Assembly: GCA_016630905.1 (NCBI GenBank)
Contig: WBMQ01000011.1
Location: 372,001-436,000, forward strand
Length of the DNA: 64,000 bases
From: Capillidium heterosporum
Taxonomy: Eukaryota > Entomophthoromycota > Entomophthoromycetes > Entomophthorales > Capillidiaceae
Reading direction: 5' to 3'
The translations under genes were made by a program, and so were the position numbers. The notes beneath the pieces are model-generated. The model was not told where the DNA came from, ran no database searches, and saw only the letters and a program-made list of their open reading frames with translations. The number at the start of each line of letters is the position of its first letter. The first letter of the stretch is position 1. This document shows positions 56,597 through 64,000 of this stretch, piece by piece.

Positions 56597-57138
56597 CAGA
56601 ATCGTGGATTTATATAAGTAGATATTATATCCAAACCATTTCTATGCGATTTATAGCTTATTTATCATTTCAAGACATTAAAGGATATATTAGAAAATAG
56701 ATGAGGGTTTAATTATATTGACATATCTAATATAGTAAAAATTTATACAAACAGCCTGTTCAAATAATAGTAAAAGTTGATAGTATAAAATTCAAATGAC
56801 TATGTTGGCTTACTAGATTAATTTATCAATTACTATATAGTATCACAAAATGAATTGAATTGAATAGCCAATCAAATGTATGCATCTCATTTACACTTTT
56901 AATGAATACTATAGGAGTTTTAGAATGTATTAAGTAAAACGAGTAAAATAAAAATTTACTTGATCTTACAACTCTCGCATAGCAAATAGAATATATTTAC
57001 AGTAATTGAAATAATATACATCACATTTACAAATCAAAAACACATAGATATATAAAGAAGATGATACAACAGTAAATCCAAATCAAAACTCAAAAGAAAA
57101 CGTATTAAACGAACCATTAATTCTTTTAACTCAGTAAT
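56597..57138. other. Intergenic, tail to tail
   Basis: Very AT-rich spacer between the CLPTM1-family gene and TIM44. Confidence 0.5.
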
Positions 57139-58733
57139 TTAAGATCCTTGACGAGCCAACTCCATGATTTTCCATCCGTTAGTCAAAGGGTTGTCGAGTT
57201 CACCTTCGGTCTTAGTTAGAACCAAGACGTAGCGTACCCGTTCAATATGATCCTAGTTGAAAAATATAAGTCTCAGAAGCTAAATATAATTACCTCTTTG
57301 CCGTATACGATCTCCTTAGACTTCTTATTCCTAAATATGACAACTTCTTGGGTATCAAAGGTCAGAACGATGACTGGCATGTCGTCATTGTCTTCTAGAA
57401 GCTTAATACTGTGTACCTATTATACTTAAATTTGGGATGGTAGAGATAAGAACTTACTTCAACCCTCCTCAGGTCTAAAATTCTACTGTCGCTAACCAAA
57501 CCTTGTTGGGTCTGGGCTTCAAAGGTGGCTTTAAGCACGTTGAACGACTAAATTAGTTGTTAGTATATATTTGGCTACATTCAAGCTACCGCTTCGGAAC
57601 ACCACTGCTTTAAAGCTACTTGGTCGGCGTGGATAAAGGAATCTAAAAATTCAGGGATGATGTACTCACGAGCCTCTTTGAGGAAGAGTTCCAAGGTGAA
57701 TGCGGGATCTACGGTGGATCGGATGACTTTTATAGCTTTGGCCTGCTCAGACTCACTGAATAAGCCGCCCAGTTTCTCTGATATCGAATCGGTAATATCA
57801 CGGGTGTAGCTGACTACTGGGTTCTCACTTTCCTCATAGTTACGTCTAATCTTGAAAAGACCTATAAAAATTAGATAAATCATTTTGAAAAGGTTACCTT
57901 GGACTAAGCTGCTGTTATCCTTAAACTTGTCCCAGGATTCCTTCCAGGCAGAATCCTTGTGCAGCACGACATTACCACCTGCTTCAGGATCAGCTTTGAT
58001 AAGCTTAGCTCTTGCTCCTTGCTTTGCAATGCGCTCGTTAAGTTTCTGTCGGTTTATCTTACGCCTTTCCTTATCCGAATAACCACCATAGCGGGAGGCA
58101 TCATCTGCTAAAGATACTACTTCGCTCTTTACCGTCTTATAAGCGGGATGGTTTCTTATAGGTTCAGTGGTTTTATGGATAGTTTCACCAACTTTGTGCA
58201 TCTTTATACGGTTAAAATAGATTGGGCTAATAAAATTACCATTTCACGATTAGCCTTAACAAACTCATTCTCGTTGATTTCTTTCAAGACTTCTTCCACT
58301 GTTTTCCCGACGCTGTCAGCATGCTTCTTCACTTCAACTAGGGCTTCATTGATGGCCTTGGTGGCAGCATTATCACTTACATCTGACTATTTGCAGCAAT
58401 TATAGTTAGAAAAATTAAGAATCAATGTAAGAAAATAAAGAAATAAAATACCTTGGCTTTAGCAAAAATTTCTTTAGCTTTTTTGAGCGCCTCTGAATCA
58501 CCAATTTGGTTAGACTTATCTTGCAGCTGCTTTATATTCTCTTTGAAATCCTTATTCTCCTTGACTTGACGTTTAACTGAGTTGATAAAAGCTCCGACGA
58601 AACTATCGTTGCTAATGGACCTGGTAGCATTGAGGTTGAAGGCTGAGATTCTTATGCTGGCATTGGAGACCAATCGGTTAGTAGTGATGGCAGTCCTTCC
58701 GCTTATATAGTTAATAGCTACCCTTCTATACAT
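57139..58733 (-). CDS. TIM44: TIM44, mitochondrial import motor subunit
   Basis: Seven exons: 58452-58733, 58240-58386, 57898-58201, 57590-57861, 57458-57547, 57294-57416, 57139-57252; 443 aa (yeast 431). A basic presequence (MYRRVAINYISGRTAIT) leads to the charged coiled-coil region (VKRQVKENKDFKENIKQLQ), then NPVVSYTRDITDSISEKLGG and the C-terminal membrane-binding domain with EAREYIIPEFLDSFI, LKQWCSEA-SFNVLKA, DNDDMPVIVLTFDTQEVV and NGWKIMELARQ. Tim44 tethers mtHsp70 to the TIM23 channel. Introns are 36-65 nt; 58202-58239 ends in TATAAAG. The 36-nt intron (57862-57897) is in frame and free of stops, so retention would add 12 residues. Confidence 0.96.
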
Positions 58734-60685
58734 TTCTAATTATATTATTTTAATCTATGTGAGTAAAAGTTAGTTTGTTCAGTCACAAAAGCACAAAAAT
58801 TTATCTTCCGTCTTTTTCCACAAGAATAGCAAAGCTTTGATAATTGGTTCGCTTGAATAGAAAGTTTTCGATCAGATTTTGATAGCTTAGAAAATTTTAG
58901 ACAATTCAAATTGTATGCTTATTTCTTTATGGATATGTGAAATAGACTTGGAAAAGGCAATGTATACATGAGTATTGAGCCTCCTAGTTTAAAGTCCATC
59001 CTGTCCCTTGTTGTTTCTGTAGTAAGCTCGCTAACGTCGTCTATGGACAATTTAGTTTTCTACCTATAAATTTTGCATTATCGTAAAATACTTTGGAGCT
59101 ATATTTGACCAATCAATAAGGATTAGTGTATATTTAGAATAGACACATCATTCAAAGTGATTGGATCAATTTTGAATGAGCTTCAAAAAAGGTCGACTCA
59201 ACAGTAGCTCCGATACATTTTGGCTTTTAAAAAACAATAGCTCTGATAAGTCAAGACTGCTTGCAGTCCTCTGACACCTGATAAAATTGGAACAGTAGCT
59301 CCGATAATGTAAACCTCGGCTTGATGACACTGAGATCCGCCAATAATTAAAGAATGAGGGTACACTAAGATGAAGAGTTGCAAGATTAGTATGAGAGAAA
59401 ACCTAAATAAAATATTCCGGATAATATCATTGATATTTGAGAAGGATATTCCACAACCTATTTTTGATGCCATTAATATTAACAAATTATACAAGCCTTG
59501 TTAATGTTGGATTTTAAATAGCAAGCATCTATAAAGAGTGTTATATATGTTGAAAACTTAGCATAGCTGAGCTTAGAGCTACTTATTTTTCGCGTACAGG
59601 CTCTATAAACATCTATCACTGTTGACAATCTACAATTTTTCAGTCTACAAAATAATAAAATGTTAAATGTATCTATTCGTAGTTTTTTCATTCCATAGTT
59701 GATATATATAGAGTATTTTAACTATAATTGATAATGCTTATAAATTTATAACAGTGAAGATATATTAATACATTGAATATGACTTTAACAATCATATGAG
59801 GTACATTTATTCAAGATATATCGTAAATTAATATTTTGCCATTATCATTTATTTTCCAAGAAATATAGATTTCTTTCATTGCAGTTACATGCTATTAATA
59901 AGATACTAGACAAATGCTGGTTATTCCTTGGTTAAAATATCCTTGTTGAAAATACAAGTCTATTTTGACTACTGATCGATAATGAAGGTGCCAACTCTAG
60001 TATTACGTTGGTTTGTCATTTTATTTTATTGGACCTCAGTCCAAAGTAAATTCACAATTTATATCGGATATAATAGTTCCTAAGCTACAAGTAAATAATG
60101 GATATGCAAAATAGTGCAGCTAAAAGACCTAGCTCAAAGAACAAAAGCTATACTAATATCTTCCTATTTGCTACTGCTGCTTTCAAACTGTTGGTACTAT
60201 AAAAAACCAAGTTGATCGAACCAGTGCACTTATAGAAAGATCAAAATCTAAAGAAAATAGGGTTCAATAAAGGTCCATAGCTCCGACGGAAAATTGGCTC
60301 CTTTCTTGATTATCTTGAGGTTAAATTTGGATCAAAGAATAAGAGAATGGATTAGATAAATTGCAGAGGTAATCAACCAATGGATTCAGCTAGATAGGTC
60401 ACAAACCTAGTAGAACTTACGCCATGTGTTAACTTAAAAGGTCCTCCTATATTAATCAGAGGCAAGCAAAACTCAATATACACCTTTTAGAATTACGAAA
60501 TAAAGAATACTTTTACTAGAATAGTGGCACTATTTAAAGGGGTGGTCAATAAGATGATGTGTACCCTCCGAAATTACCTAATATTTTAATCTATACTCGA
60601 CACCCTTTAAAAACATTGTTAAAAATTATATAAGGTAGGAAGTAGAACTTCAAGGCCAATTTCTCATCACTAAAGAATCTATTTA
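58734..60685. other. Long divergent intergenic region
   Basis: About 2 kb upstream of both TIM44 and the first desaturase. Contains the short direct repeats near 59.2 kb and a TATA-like TATATAA near 60628. Frames at 59198-59494 and 59479-59691 are chance-like. Confidence 0.45.
59201..59306 (+). repeat. Three-copy 15-base direct repeat
   Basis: ACAGTAGCTCCGATA occurs at 59201-59215 and again exactly at 59292-59306, with a 13-of-15 copy (ACAATAGCTCTGATA) at 59234-59248. A further partial match (ATAGCTCCGA) lies near 60279-60290. Possibly binding sites or remnants of a longer repeat. Confidence 0.55.
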
Positions 60686-61879
60686 ATGGCACCGCCTCAG
60701 ACCTATCAACAGAAGTTACCCGATTTGAGTGACAAAATCAAAGGTTTTAGAGCCAACGATCTCAGCAAACCCAAGACCGACAAATGGCGAGCTGACTATG
60801 AAGCCAACTACCGACCCCCTAACTTCACCATCAAAGAGTTGAGGGATGCCATCCCCGCCCACCTATTCAAAAGATCGGCTGTCAAATCAAGTCTTTACGT
60901 AGTTTACGACTTGATCATCATTTCCATTCTCTACTACTTGGCTAGCCATCTAGACAATCTATCCCTACCCATCCAGTTGGTAGGTTGGCCCCTGTACTGG
61001 TTCTTCCAAGGTGTATTCATGACCGGTATATGGGTTATCGCCCACGAGTGTGGGCATCAAGCCTTTTCCGAATCCAAGTTCATCAACAACGCTGTTGGAT
61101 TAGTCCTGCACTCAGCCTTATTGGTCCCCTACCACTCTTGGCGTATATCTCATGCCAAGCACCACGCCAGCACTGGACATGTTGACGAGGATCAAGTATT
61201 CGTTCCCATCCGTAGGTCTCAGTTCGAGAAGGAAAATCCAGTCAAAGAAGCTTTGGAGACGAGCCCCATCGTCGCTATCCTCAATATCTTCAAGATGTTA
61301 GTTTTTGGATGGCCTTTCTACCTCATCATGAATGCCTCCGGTCAACCTTACAAGCAGTTTACCTCTCACTTCCACACAACATCACCCATCTTCAAGCCCT
61401 CCCAGGCTCGCCAAATTCTACTATCTGACTTTGGTCTCTTGGTTGCCTTTTCCATCATCTACTACTTTGTTCAAATTACTTCCTTTTGGACTGTAGCCAA
61501 GTACTACCTGATTCCCTATCTCAACGTCAACGCCTGGCTGGTGATGATCACCTTCTTGCAGCATACCGACGTCTACGTCCCCCATTACGACCCCAAGTCC
61601 TGGAACTTTGTACGGGGCGCTTTAACTACTGTCGATCGTGATTTCGGTTGGTTCTTGAACACTGCTTTACATCACATCAACGACACCCATGTAGCCCACC
61701 ATCTGTTCTCTCAAATGCCCCACTACAACGCCGAAGAGGCTACCGAACACCTCAAAAAGGTTTTAGGTCAGTACTACCTCTACGACTCTACTCCCTTCCC
61801 GTTAGCTACCTACCATTCCATTACCAAGTGCATGTTCTTGGAGGATGAGGGTGAGGTATTATTTTACAAGGATAAATAA
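60686..61879 (+). CDS. FAD2: Delta12-type membrane fatty acid desaturase 1
   Basis: Single exon, 397 aa. All three di-iron histidine boxes are present: HECGH (H120-H124), HAKHH (H156-H160) and HVAHH (H335-H339). PPNFTIKELRDAIPAHLF near residue 50 is the conserved FAD2 lead-in, and TDVYVPHYDPKSWNFVRGAL precedes the third box. Four hydrophobic helices lie in pairs around the boxes. It should convert oleoyl to linoleoyl chains in the ER; Delta15 (omega-3) specificity cannot be excluded by motif. Start MAPPQTYQ is shared with the second copy. The coding sequence is noticeably GC-richer than its flanks, in line with high expression. Confidence 0.95.
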   Translation: MAPPQTYQQKLPDLSDKIKGFRANDLSKPKTDKWRADYEANYRPPNFTIKELRDAIPAHLFKRSAVKSSLYVVYDLIIISILYYLASHLDNLSLPIQLVGWPLYWFFQGVFMTGIWVIAHECGHQAFSESKFINNAVGLVLHSALLVPYHSWRISHAKHHASTGHVDEDQVFVPIRRSQFEKENPVKEALETSPIVAILNIFKMLVFGWPFYLIMNASGQPYKQFTSHFHTTSPIFKPSQARQILLSDFGLLVAFSIIYYFVQITSFWTVAKYYLIPYLNVNAWLVMITFLQHTDVYVPHYDPKSWNFVRGALTTVDRDFGWFLNTALHHINDTHVAHHLFSQMPHYNAEEATEHLKKVLGQYYLYDSTPFPLATYHSITKCMFLEDEGEVLFYKDK

Positions 61880-62103
61880 GTTTTGAAAAGTTAATAAAAT
61901 GTAGTTTATGATCTATATATCTAAGTTGTTTCTCTCAAGATATATGCTTAAACTATCAAATAGTATCTATAAAACATAGATATATAGTATTTTAAAATAA
62001 ATACTAAAGATTTTGAGAGCATAGATTTTATGTATTTACGACGAAACTAAGGAGTGCTAAAAAGTTTATATAAAGCCATCATGCCTACTAAAGAAAAGGT
62101 CAT
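61880..62103. other. Short spacer between tail-to-tail desaturases
   Basis: 224 bases with AATAAA-like signals on both strands; no gene. Confidence 0.5.
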
Positions 62104-63294
62104 CTAACGGTTCTTGTAGAAAAGAACCTCACCTTCGTTCTCGATGAACCTACACTTTCGAATACAACGGATTGCCGCTTCAAGTATAGGTGTTTCATCC
62201 TTCAGGTAGTACCGACCAAGGACCGGCTTCAAATACTCGGTAGCTGCCTTAGCGTTGTAGTGGGGGAGTTGGGGGAAAATATGGTGAACTATGTGAGTAT
62301 CAGTAATGTGATTCAAAGCAAAATTCAAAAACCATCCGAAATCACGGTCAACTGTAGTTAACGCACCGCGAACAAAGGTCCACGATTTGGGATCGTAGTG
62401 GGGGATGTAGACATCTGTATGCTGTAGGTAGGTTATGAGTACCAACCAAGCGTTACACATAAGGTAGGGGATCGTATAAAACTTGGTAACTGTCCATACC
62501 GAAGTCAAGTTGCATGCAAAGGTTAGGAACGCAAGCATGGCTAAGACACCAAAGTCCGATAGTAAGATGAGAGGTGCTTGAGCCTTCTTGAATATTGGAG
62601 AGCTGGGGTCAAAGTGACAAGCATGTCGGTCATACTTCTTGCCAGAGGCGTGGATAGTCAAGTACATCGGCCAAGCGACAGCTAGCATGAGGCATAAGTT
62701 GTAGAGAGCAGCTAGAGGTGTCGTTTCAATCGCCTCTTTGATGGCATTCTCCTTCAAGTACTCATCCCTACGCAACGGAAGGAATGCTTGATCCTCTTTA
62801 GTGTTCCCGGTGTTGGCGTGGTGCTGCGAGTGAGAAATCTTCCATGAGTGGTAAGGTACCAACAGCACCGAATGTAGAACTAAACCAATGATATCATTCA
62901 AAGATCTGGAGCTGGAATACGCTTGGTGACCACACTCGTGAGCGATGACCCATATACCAAACATAAATACACCTTGAAGGTACCAGTAAGCAAACCATCC
63001 AACGACTTTTAAGTATAAAGGTAAGGTGTCCAAGAAGGTAGCGGCATACAGCAAAGTGAAACTAACAGTCAAGTCAAAGAATAGGTAGAAAGTGGACTTC
63101 CAGGCACTTCTTACAAACAGGTGAACTGGGATGGCATCTCTCAGCTCCTTGATGGTAAAGCTGGGTGGGACGTAACTGCGTTCGTAACTTGGAAGGTCAA
63201 AATCTATTGCCAGCTTCTTCAGATTCTTGCTCCCATCTTTACTTTCACTGAGAAGCTTCTGAGTGCTCACTTGATAAACTTGAGGTGGCGCCAT
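62104..63294 (-). CDS. Delta12/omega-3-type membrane fatty acid desaturase 2
   Basis: Single exon, 396 aa from the ATG at 63294 (MAPPQVYQ, aligned with copy 1); an upstream in-frame extension to 63390 is not homologous. Histidine boxes: HECGH, HSQHH and HIVHH. It is clearly a paralogue of desaturase 1 (shared YVPPSFTIKELRDAIPVHLF, HTDVYIPHYDPKSWTFVRGA, TTVDRDFGWFLN) but differs at many positions, including box 2 (SQHH for AKHH) and box 3. This much divergence suggests a distinct substrate, perhaps linoleoyl to alpha-linolenoyl. Tail to tail with desaturase 1, so the pair is an inverted duplication. Confidence 0.94.
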   Translation of the reverse strand: MAPPQVYQVSTQKLLSESKDGSKNLKKLAIDFDLPSYERSYVPPSFTIKELRDAIPVHLFVRSAWKSTFYLFFDLTVSFTLLYAATFLDTLPLYLKVVGWFAYWYLQGVFMFGIWVIAHECGHQAYSSSRSLNDIIGLVLHSVLLVPYHSWKISHSQHHANTGNTKEDQAFLPLRRDEYLKENAIKEAIETTPLAALYNLCLMLAVAWPMYLTIHASGKKYDRHACHFDPSSPIFKKAQAPLILLSDFGVLAMLAFLTFACNLTSVWTVTKFYTIPYLMCNAWLVLITYLQHTDVYIPHYDPKSWTFVRGALTTVDRDFGWFLNFALNHITDTHIVHHIFPQLPHYNAKAATEYLKPVLGRYYLKDETPILEAAIRCIRKCRFIENEGEVLFYKNR

Positions 63295-64000
63295 CTTTGA
63301 TATTGTATGAAAGGTAGTTACAATTGCATCAGCTTTTATATAAATTTTTTCGTTTATTTTTTCAATTCTGGTTAACAGAGTTGAGACCACCCATACTGTA
63401 GCCTATTATACGGTCGTATACCGTATTTGAAGCATTATATATGGATGCGTTTCAAATTTCCAGCTATCTAAAAAGGGTAGGATGTTTAGTAGAATAAGTA
63501 CGGATTATTGAGTCCCTTATACTTTAAGCTTTTCTATTTTTACAAAGATCAAAAGTTTAAAGGATGTTACCTGTTTCGAACAAATAAATATGATAAGGAG
63601 GAAACCTCCACCCTACTCCTTTCACCACCGATTACTTTCCAAGGCATTTGCTTTACTGTTGAAGTGGATCTACCTATTCTATTAGAATGGCATCCGCCCA
63701 AATACTACAAGATAACTTTGATATGATATAGCTATGTATATTCGATTTAAAGACTTCTAACTGGTAGTAATATAGTGGGAGTGTTTACAATATTCTTTTC
63801 AAACTCCGTCAAATTGTAATCTCTTTTGAAGTATAATTTTCAATGTAGGGATTTTTACATTTCTACCTGCAAAAATTATTAGACAAATTTCCATATTTGA
63901 ATGTTACATGTATTTACATTGAAGTACAAGGTTTATCAAGGCTAAAAACACTTTACTCTCAATAGACTAGTAAGTTTAGTGATAAATAAGTAAGAAAGAA
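63295..64000. other. Intergenic, window end
   Basis: Promoter side of desaturase 2. A 72-codon frame at 63508-63726 (+) could be an exon of a gene lying beyond the window but is unrecognised. Confidence 0.35.

Noticed and set aside
1-64000. tRNA genes, rRNA, CRISPR arrays
   Set aside because: No A-box/B-box pairs or cloverleaf-like segments, no rRNA-like sequence and no spaced repeat arrays were seen by eye; a covariance-model search would be needed to exclude tRNAs fully.

Overview
The window is nuclear DNA of a fungus. It is AT-rich, and its genes carry many very short introns (mostly 36-60 nt, GT...AG). Fungal content includes a Trl1-type tRNA ligase, a Zn2Cys6 regulator, a Sip5 homologue, a secreted GH20 hexosaminidase and Delta12-type desaturases. 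A CIA30-family gene suggests respiratory complex I is present. I cannot place the organism below kingdom from sequence alone; an early-diverging lineage is a guess. I see no rRNA, tRNA, CRISPR array or recognisable transposon or virus copy.

Layout. 0-1.5 kb: end of a Cdc48-type AAA ATPase (+) and YJU2 (-). 4-14.4 kb: GH20 hexosaminidase, a thioredoxin-fold/F-box fusion, a CIA30-domain gene, a class 3 lipase with a frame break, MED6 and calcineurin A. 15-20.1 kb: a Zn2Cys6 transcription factor and SIP5, both on minus. 21.5-29.5 kb: an accessory block with three copies of an unrecognised secreted-protein family (A +, B +, C -), each behind the same promoter module, mixed with decayed F-box-type fragments. 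29.9-32.7 kb: a secreted tyrosine-rich protein and RPL26 (-). 33.7-41.4 kb: tRNA ligase TRL1 (-), a PPR-like mitochondrial protein (+), SPO11 (+, about 15 small exons) and a TMEM42-like protein (-). 41.7-47.5 kb: two small proteins (+) and a P5-type ATPase (-) with an unusual secretory N-terminus. 49.4-58.7 kb: housekeeping genes SPT3 (+), REI1 (+), CWC25 (-), a CLPTM1-family protein (+) and TIM44 (-). 60.7-63.3 kb: two desaturases tail to tail.

Functional themes are transcription (MED6, SPT3), splicing (YJU2, CWC25), tRNA splicing (TRL1), ribosome biogenesis (RPL26, REI1, perhaps the AAA ATPase), mitochondria (TIM44, CIA30, PPR-like), calcium signalling (calcineurin) and meiosis (SPO11). They do not form an operon-like system. 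The least ordinary parts are the 21.5-29.5 kb block and a genome-wide habit of ending introns in AAG. All exon models were made by eye from reading frame, splice signals and remembered family motifs, without alignment or RNA data.
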